31,305 bases of DNA, taken from the NCBI GenBank assembly GCA_025201865.1, contig MU602825.1, positions 1 to 31,305 on the forward strand, written 5' to 3'. The position numbers and the translations under genes were made by a program. The stretch comes from Ramicandelaber brevisporus (taxonomy: Eukaryota; Kickxellomycota; Ramicandelaberales; Ramicandelaberaceae). The notes under the pieces were generated by a model. It was not told where the DNA came from, did not search any database, and saw nothing but the letters and a program-made list of their open reading frames with translations. Position 1 is the first letter of the stretch, and every line of letters begins with the position of its first letter. This document shows, piece by piece, positions 1-8,061 of the stretch.

Positions 1-266
1 CCGCGCTGTTCATCAACTTCTGCGTGGTCGGCTTCATCTTCAACTACGTGCTCAAGCGCTACCGCTCGACCTGGTGGGAGCGCTACGCCTTCGCCACCAG
101 CGCCGGCCTCGACTCTGGCCTCGCCATCTCGACCGTCATCATCTTCTTTGCGCTGCAGAACAACGACATTGCCATGCCGGACTGGTGGGGCACCGAGTCG
201 TCGTGCCGCAACGAGAACAAGGCCACGCTCCCCAAGCTCCCGCGTCCATCCGCGCCATCCGCCTAA
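1..266 (+). CDS. Oligopeptide transporter (OPT family), C-terminal fragment
   Basis: The frame is open from the left edge and ends at TAA 264-266, so only the last 87 residues of a membrane transporter are present. The visible part starts in a hydrophobic helix (ALFINFCVVGFIFNYVL), continues through a short basic loop (KRYRSTWWERY), and enters a last helix containing SGLDSGLAISTVIIFFALQ. It then reaches the tail signature PDWWG followed by a Cys. The SGLD.GLA helix and the terminal (P/N)WWG motif are characteristic of fungal OPT transporters of the Isp4 type, which import small peptides or glutathione with protons across the plasma membrane. The tail ends in a Lys/Pro/Ser-rich stretch. The gene body and start lie outside the window. 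Substrate cannot be read from this fragment. The family call is secure from the terminal motif. Confidence 0.88.
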   Translation, partial: ALFINFCVVGFIFNYVLKRYRSTWWERYAFATSAGLDSGLAISTVIIFFALQNNDIAMPDWWGTESSCRNENKATLPKLPRPSAPSA

Positions 267-951
267 ACCCTCGTCACTTGCCACTTGCCACCTGCAAATT
301 GCCACTTGCCACTCGCACTGTGTGCGTCTACCTTTCTTTAATGATACCTGCGTGTCTTTGTTCCAATATTTTGTAATTTACTCGTCGATATCGTCCAATT
401 GTTGCGTCTGTGAGTTTATGAGCACGCCGTATTCCGCTCTCGCAATCTTGTATGCTCGCCCCCTCTCGTATGCATAACTTTTATCTGACACTTTTAAGAA
501 TTCAATATTGCTGGTAGGACTTTTCGTTCGGTCTCGCACTCCTTTGAGCTTTACACCCCAGTACCAGTGTTGTGGCCACAGTCGTATCGTTTGCGACCAC
601 TGCACATATTGTCTGTGTCACACACGAGAATTCTTGCCTGAAACGTTGCACGACCTCCTCGCTCACAACAGTTTGCACTTGTCTACAACTACTCGCTCCT
701 GTCTGCGCGTACAAACGCCTGTGCATTTGTGAGAGCACACACTCGTTTTGTTGACAAATTTCATACACCCACCGAGAATACACTCGATCCACGTCTAACC
801 CCGCGCTCGTTCTGCAGTCTCTCTACCTGGTACTTATCTTGCGTAACAATAATTGATTGGTGGGCTGCTTATATCGCAATATCCTATCTCCTGAACTATT
901 GAACTACTGAACTACTGAATATTGAACATTGGACTACTGAGCATTGAAACC
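267..951. other. Intergenic region with short tandem repeats
   Basis: No convincing gene is seen here. Just after the transporter stop there is a degenerate 7-bp tandem repeat (CACTTGC-like units, about 274-316). The remainder is pyrimidine-rich DNA with TATA-like TTATAT near 870, followed by the repeat described separately at 892-948. Short open frames on both strands lack codon bias and family features. The stretch probably holds the 3' UTR of the transporter and the promoter and 5' leader of the next gene. Confidence 0.5.
892..948 (+). repeat. Degenerate 7-9 bp tandem repeat directly before an orphan start codon
   Basis: Units resembling GAACTACT, GAATATT and GAACATT follow each other head to tail and stop three bases before the ATG at 952. 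The repeat would lie in the 5' leader of the orphan mRNA. Units alternate between an 8-bp and a 7-bp form, so any in-frame reading through them depends on the exact unit number. An in-frame TTG at 922 lies inside the array, but the ATG at 952 is the more reasonable start. Confidence 0.7.
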
Positions 952-1683
952 ATGTATTACCAGGCTGAAAGTCCCATGCCCCAAACCGGTGGAAAAGATG
1001 AACAGCCCAAGACTGATTTTACAACAATTGGAGCGCAGCAGAATGATGAACAATTTAAAAGTTTTATGAATGCAATGGATACATTTAGTCCAGATCAGCT
1101 TGCGGCTATCCGTGCCAGAATCCCTCCAGCTGCCAATCCCGCCCCTCAGGTTCAGGCTCTGACGTTCACTCAGCCCTCTGCTACTGCTGGATTCCCAGCT
1201 ATGCAGCAGCCAGTGACTACCAATTATAGAGAGTCTTTTGAATTTGGTACTCGAGTCAATCAGAGCTCATATTCAGGCGGTGGTGGCCAGCCTAGTATCT
1301 TTGGGAATAGTATTCTTACTAGTGGCTCGACGATTTCAGATATTCTTGCTAAATCTGCGTATATTTCAGCTCCAGTTGACGACGATTTATTGAATATTAA
1401 GGTGGTGAGAGACAGGATCATGAGGGGCATTAATGTAGAGATGCTCATTGAAGCCGAACATCGACTCTTATATGAAATATTTAGAAGGAAATGTTCAAAG
1501 GAAGTGCTGGACAAGGTGGAGCAGCACTGGAACAAATATATACCTGACTTCCCACAGTTTATTGACGAGATTTGGGACTTTTATAATTTGGATTTCGAGC
1601 TTGAGAATGCAAAAATAAAAATAAAAACAAAAACAGGATATCAATCGCTAAAATCGCTGTTAAATAGTCGAGTCAGAACCTGA
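952..1683 (+). CDS. Orphan protein, 243 residues
   Basis: A single frame from ATG 952 to TGA 1681-1683 gives 243 residues. No family is recognised. The first ~130 residues are polar and probably disordered (Gln, Pro, Ser, Gly, with a GGGG run). The last ~105 residues look folded and alpha-helical, with alternating charged and hydrophobic residues: DDDLLNIKVVRDRI, VEMLIEAEHRLLYEIFRRK, CSKEVLDKVEQHW, FPQFIDEIWDFYNLDFELENAK. The extreme C-terminus is a basic IKIKTKTGYQSLKS segment. There is no signal peptide or membrane segment. A disordered N-terminus plus a small helical domain would be compatible with a retroelement gag-derived or virion-like capsid protein, but no zinc knuckle or adjacent polymerase is present, so this is only one possibility. 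Codons are mostly A/T-ending, as in the other weakly biased genes here. It converges on PPX1 with a gap of 192 bp. Confidence 0.6.
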   Translation: MYYQAESPMPQTGGKDEQPKTDFTTIGAQQNDEQFKSFMNAMDTFSPDQLAAIRARIPPAANPAPQVQALTFTQPSATAGFPAMQQPVTTNYRESFEFGTRVNQSSYSGGGGQPSIFGNSILTSGSTISDILAKSAYISAPVDDDLLNIKVVRDRIMRGINVEMLIEAEHRLLYEIFRRKCSKEVLDKVEQHWNKYIPDFPQFIDEIWDFYNLDFELENAKIKIKTKTGYQSLKSLLNSRVRT

Positions 1684-1875
1684 GTCAGATCGAGCCGATG
1701 ATTCCATCTCGTTGCCCTGATCTCGCTTGCATGTTATTTTGAGTTCCTTTCCCCCGCCTTTTGGTTATTGTGTTCCTTTGAAACCTCGAATGGACACTGT
1801 TTCCCCATGTACGATATATTCAATCACTGTCTATCTTCATTGTTAAAGTGTGCTTGCTTTTAATATTCTGATTTA

Positions 1876-3207
1876 TTAAGATTTATTTGAGGATACAGAT
1901 GCAATTAGAGCCTCGCGCAGTGCTGGGAACACCTTCTTCCGAGTAGCCGTTGTATTCCGTTGATTGTACACCCGAACAATGTGCTGAGTATGCTTGCTGT
2001 CATCAAACGGAATTCGCTCCAGATCCAAATCTGGGTTACTTTCCAATTTGCTAATAGCTTCACCAGCTAGAGCTGCATCAGCCTTGTTAAACAGCAACGT
2101 CAACGATCGCTTGAAGACGCTATCGTTGGCTGGAACACCGCTGGTCATCAATGCATTTGTTCTCAGCTTTTCACTCTCCATCCGCGCAACCAGATCACTG
2201 ACAATGACATTCATCGTATGAGGAGAAGATGAACCGCGAGCGAGCCAATCCTCTAGTGACATTGTTACACTCGAGATGCCAACATGGCCCCAATCTGGAA
2301 CCTCCCACATCTTGTAATCCTTGCGCAGCAAATCTGCATTAGATAGATGTGAAATGTCATTGCGAGCAGCCAGTGTTGCATTGTACATTTTGACCAAATT
2401 GGCTTTATATCCATTTGAATCTACTGTTGCTGGACTATCTGGATTTTGATCATCGGTGAACAATATTGTTTTGAGCACCTGGACCATGTCAATATCAACT
2501 TGAGTCGCTCGCTTCGCGTTTGGATCCAGGTTCATAGTGTCCAGCATGATGGTTTCAATCATTAATCTCGCTGCAACCTTGTCAACCTGTCCACCACTCT
2601 TCATGATCTCTCTCAATACCAAACTTGTGCTAGATCCCACTGGCTCAATAATGCGCTTCTGAGGGCCAAATGCACGATCGAGATACTGACTTTCATCAAA
2701 ATGATGATCCACAATCCCACTAACGAACTGTGATAGATGCGGCTGCTGGTTAACTGCAAGGTTATTGTGGTCAACCAAACACACCTCGAGATGTGTGTTC
2801 GAGTTCTCAGCAAGATTGTAGATGCGAGCAAGCTGATCAAATGGCACAATGTCGTCCAAGAACAAGAGACTCTCTGCAGAGAGGCCAACACTCTTCAAGA
2901 CATGGATGCACTCTGGACGCAGAGTAAAGTCAGCACGCGGAATATTCGTCAGCGGTAGCACAGTCGTTGTTTCAGCACCTGGTGAGCCATTGTTAAAGAC
3001 ACCTGCCAAGTGTGCTGCATAGGTCAAGCTGCCAACGAGACTGTCGAGATCAGCAGCTTCGTTGCCCAAGACCAGACACAGATTCGGCATCTCATAACTA
3101 CTGTTGCTGCTACTGCTGCTACTGCTGCTGCCAGAAGAACTGCGGCGGGCAATAGCAGCTGGTACTGACTCATGTAGCTGTCTCACGAACTTGGCAAACG
3201 TGCTCAT
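1876..3207 (-). CDS. PPX1: Exopolyphosphatase, DHH/DHHA2 family (Ppx1-like)
   Basis: The protein has 443 residues from ATG 3205-3207. It belongs to the DHH phosphoesterases, and yeast Ppx1 removes terminal phosphate from inorganic polyphosphate using Mg or Mn. Visible motifs are GNEAADLDS (residues 48-56), the metal-binding VDHNN (145-149), the family-naming VDHH (166-169) and IMLDTMNLDPNAKR (220-233). A DHHA2 domain follows at about 270-440. The start was chosen because MSTFAKFVRQL resembles the N-terminus of yeast Ppx1. A longer in-frame ATG at 3340-3342 would add 45 residues that lie inside the divergent TatD gene and look unlike protein. Residues 24-38 are a serine tract encoded by an AGC/AGT repeat, an insertion relative to yeast Ppx1. 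Its start codon is 40 bp from that of the TatD gene. Family I/II pyrophosphatase is less likely given length and fungal context. Confidence 0.93.
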   Translation of the reverse strand: MSTFAKFVRQLHESVPAAIARRSSSGSSSSSSSSNSSYEMPNLCLVLGNEAADLDSLVGSLTYAAHLAGVFNNGSPGAETTTVLPLTNIPRADFTLRPECIHVLKSVGLSAESLLFLDDIVPFDQLARIYNLAENSNTHLEVCLVDHNNLAVNQQPHLSQFVSGIVDHHFDESQYLDRAFGPQKRIIEPVGSSTSLVLREIMKSGGQVDKVAARLMIETIMLDTMNLDPNAKRATQVDIDMVQVLKTILFTDDQNPDSPATVDSNGYKANLVKMYNATLAARNDISHLSNADLLRKDYKMWEVPDWGHVGISSVTMSLEDWLARGSSSPHTMNVIVSDLVARMESEKLRTNALMTSGVPANDSVFKRSLTLLFNKADAALAGEAISKLESNPDLDLERIPFDDSKHTQHIVRVYNQRNTTATRKKVFPALREALIASVSSNKS

Positions 3208-3247
3208 CTTTGCAAAAAGAAAAAAAAACACTGCAGATTTCTTGGAG
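3208..3247. promoter_or_regulatory. Very short (40 bp) divergent intergenic region
   Basis: Only 40 bp separate the start codons of PPX1 (-) and the TatD-like gene (+). The stretch holds an A-rich run (AAAAAGAAAAAAAA) and no TATA box. Core promoter elements and transcription starts must therefore be packed here or overlap the opposite coding region. Both starts are supported by protein motifs close to the N-terminus. A poly(dA:dT) tract can exclude nucleosomes, which would suit a shared initiation region; that role is inferred. Confidence 0.7.
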
Positions 3248-4153
3248 ATGTTCGACGCGCACTGCCATCTGCACGACAACGCTGACGTGCTCGAGCAGAT
3301 ACTGGAGACACTGCCGACTCGACGCATAGTCCTTAACGGCACACGTCCTGATGACTGGCCAGTCGTCGAGCGGTTCTATTTGAACTATCCCGACCGCGTT
3401 GTGCCTTGTTTCGGTGTGCATCCATGGTACGCGCACACTGTCACCATCCCTACAGCCAGCATCAGCAACAATAATACCAGCGCTAGCAATCCTGAATGGC
3501 TGGATCAGCTTGAGCAGCTACTACTCAAGTATCCAAATGCAGCAGTTGGCGAGATTGGATTGGATGCTGTGGCAACTCATCCGTCCACTAATGAAAAGTA
3601 CGACATGTCACACCAAGAGCGTGTATTTGAAGTTCAGATTGCATTGGCAGCGCAGCTAATGAGACCAGTCTGTGTTCATTCAGTGCAAGTTCACGGGAAG
3701 ATGCTCGAGTTCTTTAGAAAGTTTAACTGCAAACAGAATCCAACATCGCTGCCTCCGAGGATAATGTTACACTCGTACACTGGATCTGCAGATATTGCAA
3801 AGCAGCTGGCCACTCTAAAGCTGAAGGTTGGAGAGCGATTTTACTTCAGCTTCTCAAAGGCGATTAACAACAGGAACACCAAATGGCACGCACTGCTACC
3901 TCAGTCATCAACAGGTAAGTTAAACGAAAACGAAAGTGAAGGCACACCTAAAGCTAAATCAAAGGCAAATACACCATGGCGGATTCCAAGTGACAGACTG
4001 CTGATTGAATCAGATCTTGATTCGGCCAGCTGCGAATTTGACATGATGGAGCAAATTGCAAATGAAGTTAGAGATGCCACTGGCTATACATTTGATGAAG
4101 TGATCGAATTAACAACTAATAACGCAGAACGGTTCTTTGGAATAACAGCTTAA
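3248..4153 (+). CDS. TatD-family metal-dependent hydrolase (Scn1/Cut9-interacting type)
   Basis: The 301-residue protein begins MFDAHCHLHDN at ATG 3248. TatD proteins are TIM-barrel amidohydrolase-fold nucleases; the fission yeast relative Scn1 was described as a Cut9-interacting protein. Metal-binding residues are visible: His5 and His7 in DAHCHLHD, Glu102 in GEIGLDA, His144 in VCVHS, His175 in MLHSYTGS and Asp256 in LIESDLDS. The FGVHPWY segment (55-61) is typical of the fungal Scn1-like branch. Longer in-frame upstream sequence (to 3104) is rejected because it is the reverse of the PPX1 serine tract. Residues about 221-242 are a polar insertion (GKLNENESEGTPKAKSKAN) before the last catalytic Asp. 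It coincides with a canonical 5' splice site. The gene converges on the RING gene with 66 bp between stops. Confidence 0.92.
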   Translation: MFDAHCHLHDNADVLEQILETLPTRRIVLNGTRPDDWPVVERFYLNYPDRVVPCFGVHPWYAHTVTIPTASISNNNTSASNPEWLDQLEQLLLKYPNAAVGEIGLDAVATHPSTNEKYDMSHQERVFEVQIALAAQLMRPVCVHSVQVHGKMLEFFRKFNCKQNPTSLPPRIMLHSYTGSADIAKQLATLKLKVGERFYFSFSKAINNRNTKWHALLPQSSTGKLNENESEGTPKAKSKANTPWRIPSDRLLIESDLDSASCEFDMMEQIANEVRDATGYTFDEVIELTTNNAERFFGITA

Positions 4154-4219
4154 AGATAAGTGCGATTTAAATACGTTTGTTTCAAAAAGAAGTACAACAT
4201 GTTAAATTGTTTGAATACT

Positions 4220-6730
4220 TTAAGTGAGGAAAACACGCTGAATCTGACCAACAGTTTTACACATTGGACACTTACGTTTACCCGAACCTTCGCTTGGCAA
4301 TAGGTTTGCGCATTCAATGCACATTGAGAGGTGATAGCATCCGGTCACTAGTGTGTTTGCACGGCGCTCCCAGCAAATACAACACATTCCATCTCCAGCT
4401 GCCGAAGTTGAAGAAGATGTAGGTGCGGATGTATTGGCGGTAGTGGATGGATGACTGGTAGTGGTGGTAGTGGTAGTAGTAGTATCAGCTGGCTTCGCTT
4501 CATTGACTACACCAGAGTCTGTTGAAGATGCGTTGGTGTGAATAGAGCTTGTTGGAGCGGCTGTAGCTTCGTGATCTTTGTTTCTAATTGCGCGCAGTAA
4601 ATCCATCTTCTTTTCATCCACCAAATGCTGAACAGCCCGCACAAAATCCTGGCGCTCAATAAACGAAGATGCATCAACAGCTTCCCTTTTCAGAATGTCT
4701 TTAAGGACTGACGTCTGCATGTCTTTAACTTCCAAATCACGCTCGATGATCTCCAATAAGAGCGGTACCTTTGGTGGAGGCGAAGGTGGTCGCTCTGGAT
4801 GAGAAGGCATGTTGAATAGCATGTCCATGAATGGAATGGGTGAGTGTGATCCTGGATGCTGATGTCTGTCTCTGTGCTGCTGCGGTCTGTCGCCTGATGC
4901 ATTCGGATTGGAGATTGGTTCAAATGCATTCTGAACGCCTTCAATGATTGGTTCAATAATCTGGGAGAGCCAATCTAATCCATTTCCACCTTGATTCAAA
5001 CCAGAGTTTGTTCTATATGGCTGTGAATTAGTTTGACTCGGTCTCGACTGCTGTGGTTGCTGTGGTCGCTGTGGCTGCTGCTGTTGCTGTTGTTGTTGAG
5101 CGTGTTGTTGAGCGTGGTTGTGGTGTGCATGATGATGGGGATGGTGGCTATGGTGACTCTGGTGATGATGATGTGGAGGCTGTGGCTGTGATTGCGATTG
5201 CGGCTGTGGTCGAGAGCCAAACAGGTTAGGCGGACGAGGAGGGTGTCTTGGCGGGACAGGTGGAGGTTGGTGTGAGGGAGATGGAGATGGAGATGCGCGA
5301 TAAGAACTTGTGGATTGAGATGATGACGATGGTGACGGCGATGGTGATGGACGCTGTTGCTGTCTCTGCTGCTGCTGCTGCCTATATTGTTGCTGTTGTT
5401 GCTGCTGATTAGATGCTGCAGTTCGTCTATATCCAGGTAAACCAAGATCGCCAATACCCAGCTGAGTTGCTCTATTTTTACGATAGTTGTTCTCCAGAGA
5501 GTTTGTGAGAGGTCTGATGCCCTTTGCTTTATTGGCCAGATCCTTCTTTTCCAGGCCAGCGGTCATGTAATCAATGGCGTACGAATCCAAATACCTGCGT
5601 AGTTTGCTGATCGATAGTTGATCGATTTCATTATCTGAAGCTTGAATGGATATTTCCAGAGTCTCATGGCAGGGCTGGCATACACGCAATTGATCAGATG
5701 GACTGTGCCCAAATCGAGGAAGTGGCCACTTATTAGAAGTGCAGGCTGTGCAGAATACAATTCCACAGTTATTGCAATGATATTTGAATCTAGTGATTCC
5801 AAATGACTTTCTACATCCTGGACACGAATTAAACTCATTAGTTGATCTCAATACAGGCGGTGTTAATCGTAGATGGGATACTGGGGCTGTTCTTTGTCCA
5901 CCTGCTGATTGCTGATTTGGATTGTATGAATACGGATGATGCTCTCTTTCTCTAAGCTCATTCACTCCAGGTTCAGATGGATACACTCTAATATTGTCAT
6001 CATCGTTATCATTATCATTGTCATGACCATGACCATGGCCGTGACCACTATTATTAGCAAAGTCAGACAGCGGACTGGCACTTGGTCTCTGTCTCTGCGC
6101 TGCACTTCCTACTTGATCATAGTCGCTATTGCTGTGAGATGGGCTGGTTGGAAGCGGACGCTTCAACATTGCGTATGGTCTAGGTTCTCTTTCATACGTT
6201 GATTGCATATTCTCATTTACAGACTCCACCACCACATTAGGCTCTGTAGATGTGTTTGAAGTAGGAGCAGCCTCATTTTTAGTTGACAGCACAATGGGTT
6301 CGTTCTGTGTCTCTGACATGGACTGGTCATCCGTTGTTTCAAAAGTAGCTGTGGCTGAAGGCGTAGCTAGAGGTGTATCGACATCAATCAGCAGAGTTTC
6401 ATCATCCACAGCCAGATTTCCACTAGCGGCAGCCACCGATGCTTCACGGGCATCCTCTTCATCAGGCACTTCAGATACCGTTGGCTTCAGAGTCGGTCTC
6501 ATGTCGTGTCTTGGCACATCTGTATGCTCCATGGTAGAAACTGCTTCTGCTGATGATACAAAAAGATCAGTCTGAGGTGCAGACTGAGGCGCAACAAAGC
6601 ATGCACTGAAGGCCGACCGATCGAAGCCAGACCATGGTTCAGCGGTACGCCTGGTAGTCGAGTCACTCGGCCTCACTGAAGATGTCGCTCGCTCGCTGAA
6701 CTCGCCGAACTCGCTGCCAAAGTCATCCAT
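4220..6730 (-). CDS. FYVE-SAP-RING ubiquitin ligase, RNF34/RFFL-like
   Basis: The 836-residue protein has the order seen in animal RNF34 and RFFL (CARP) E3 ligases. Residues 1-300 are acidic and disordered. A FYVE-type zinc finger (303-354) has four CxxC pairs (CPGC, CNNC, CTAC, CQPC) and ends in LRVCQPCH. A SAP-like helical pair lies at about 371-404 (LSISKLRRYLDSY...KKDLANKAKG). A long Gln/His/Pro/Ser region (441-570) follows, then a second SAP-like pair (about 666-707, LKDILKREAV..RQDFVRAV). The C-terminus is a C3HC4 RING (Cys783, Cys786, Cys798, His800, Cys804, Cys807, Cys821, Cys824). Such ligases ubiquitinate partners at endosomal or plasma membranes. The usual R(R/K)HHCR phosphoinositide motif is replaced by RFKYHCN, so PI3P binding is doubtful. 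Yeast Pib1 (FYVE plus RING) is the other possible relative but is much shorter and lacks SAP segments. Confidence 0.85.
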   Translation of the reverse strand: MDDFGSEFGEFSERATSSVRPSDSTTRRTAEPWSGFDRSAFSACFVAPQSAPQTDLFVSSAEAVSTMEHTDVPRHDMRPTLKPTVSEVPDEEDAREASVAAASGNLAVDDETLLIDVDTPLATPSATATFETTDDQSMSETQNEPIVLSTKNEAAPTSNTSTEPNVVVESVNENMQSTYEREPRPYAMLKRPLPTSPSHSNSDYDQVGSAAQRQRPSASPLSDFANNSGHGHGHGHDNDNDNDDDNIRVYPSEPGVNELREREHHPYSYNPNQQSAGGQRTAPVSHLRLTPPVLRSTNEFNSCPGCRKSFGITRFKYHCNNCGIVFCTACTSNKWPLPRFGHSPSDQLRVCQPCHETLEISIQASDNEIDQLSISKLRRYLDSYAIDYMTAGLEKKDLANKAKGIRPLTNSLENNYRKNRATQLGIGDLGLPGYRRTAASNQQQQQQQYRQQQQQRQQQRPSPSPSPSSSSQSTSSYRASPSPSPSHQPPPVPPRHPPRPPNLFGSRPQPQSQSQPQPPHHHHQSHHSHHPHHHAHHNHAQQHAQQQQQQQQPQRPQQPQQSRPSQTNSQPYRTNSGLNQGGNGLDWLSQIIEPIIEGVQNAFEPISNPNASGDRPQQHRDRHQHPGSHSPIPFMDMLFNMPSHPERPPSPPPKVPLLLEIIERDLEVKDMQTSVLKDILKREAVDASSFIERQDFVRAVQHLVDEKKMDLLRAIRNKDHEATAAPTSSIHTNASSTDSGVVNEAKPADTTTTTTTTTSHPSTTANTSAPTSSSTSAAGDGMCCICWERRANTLVTGCYHLSMCIECANLLPSEGSGKRKCPMCKTVGQIQRVFLT
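5050..5412 (-). repeat. Gln/His/Ser-Pro low-complexity block inside the RING gene
   Basis: Trinucleotide and hexanucleotide repeats encode, in protein order, poly-Gln (residues about 441-459), Ser-Pro repeats (461-487), a Pro-rich stretch, a His-rich stretch (520-540) and a second poly-Gln (541-553). CAG/CAA mixtures dominate the Gln tracts. These runs are intrinsically disordered linkers between the two SAP-like segments and are likely to vary in length between strains. Confidence 0.8.
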
Positions 6731-8061
6731 TGTTCAACAAAGCAAAACAAACCGAAAGAAAGAAAGAGATGGAGTAAAGAGGACACTCACTATCACAATG
6801 GAGGAGAGCGTCTACTCTGTTTGATGGTTGGCGTTGTATCGAGGAATTGAGGTAAGTGATAGACCGAGCTGTCAAATAGGCTTGCGAGTTTGTGTAGTAG
6901 GCAGAAAGGAGCTAATTGTCAAGAGGGCATGTCAAAGAGAACGACAGAAAGTGTGCGCGTGTCGAGTTTGAAGCTCGTGACCAATGAAATTGCTCGGGGG
7001 TAGATTTCAAATCAGCATTGAAAAGGTCTCGAACGCACTCGAATCCAGAACATCTTCTTCTTCTTCTCCATGATCGAACTCTACAAGACATGCTCGTCGA
7101 CAGTGTAAGTCATCCTGAGTCAGGTATATAAGCCTTATTACCACCTTGTTCTAATAGTATACTATATAAAATGTCTCAAAGGTGGTAATTATAAAATCCG
7201 GTTGAGCTAATTTGGACTTTGCCCAAGTGTGTGAAAAGTGGGGGTGAATGAGAATATACTGTTTATTGTTAGAAAGCAGGGATGAAAGAAAGAGAGAAAG
7301 AGAGAGAAAGAGAGAGAAATAAGACTCCTTCGCCCATCACCTCCTTACTTCCCAAGGTGGTGAGATTAGCCAGTCCCTGCAAATCTCTCGATGCGCACAC
7401 ATCAACTCTCAGGCAAGGATGGACCAACCCGCCGTCGATTACCTGCTAGCCTGTTCTCACATCCTCTGCTTCTGATTCTTCTGCTTCTGCTTCTTGTTGT
7501 TCCTCCTCCTCCTTCTCCCTGTTTACCTTTGTTATTGTTTTGTCTCCATCAATAATCTCTCTCAATTCAACTACATAGTCTTCTACTCTTCCATATTCGT
7601 CTTCTTCTTCTTCTCTGTTTACCTGCGTTGGTGAGCACTTCTCGCTATACCCCAACGTCGACAACTGCAACTGCAACTGTACCAGGCGCGCAGCAACCGC
7701 GAGGCAACAACTTCTTTGTGTGTGTGCTTTTCATTGTGCAACTGCAATTTTTTTCGCCTCCCAGTTGTTCAGTGAGCGTGCACGCGAGCGAGTGACTTGG
7801 TTTTAGTGCATAACATTTCGGTGCAGTGGTTATTCTGCTTCTCTTTGACTCTCGTTTCTTCTCCAACAACAATAATAATCAGCAGCTTACTGCAGTAAAG
7901 ACTGGGCTTTTGCCTTTCTCCACAAACATCTCCACATCTCCACATTCTTCCATTCCATACCGCGAGGCAACCGTTCCTGACAACTTCTTCGTATCTTCTA
8001 CAACAACAACAACAGCAACAACAACAACATTAACAGTAACAGCAGTAACGTTCAATTCAGA
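6731..8061. promoter_or_regulatory. 1.3-kb divergent intergenic region with microsatellites
   Basis: This region lies between the starts of the RING gene (-) and the 8062 orphan (+). It contains a GA-rich microsatellite (7284-7319), a TATA-like TATATAAG at 7125-7132 and another ACTATATAAAA at about 7161. A CTT/TCC pyrimidine-rich stretch covers about 7450-7620. A CAA/CAG trinucleotide repeat (8001-8048) reaches to within 14 bp of the ATG at 8062. Open frames inside it, such as the Glu-rich frame on the minus strand at 7446-7676, are products of the simple repeats. No RNA gene was recognised. Confidence 0.5.

Noticed and set aside
3104-3247. N-terminal extension of the TatD-like frame (poly-Leu start)
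   Set aside because: It is the reverse of the PPX1 serine tract, and the TatD metal-binding motif starts at the ATG at 3248.
3208-3342. 45-residue N-terminal extension of PPX1
   Set aside because: It overlaps the divergent TatD gene and the translated sequence is unlike Ppx1, whose N-terminus matches the ATG at 3207.
7446-7676. Glu-rich 76-residue frame on the minus strand
   Set aside because: It is a translation of CTT/TCC simple repeats with no conserved features.
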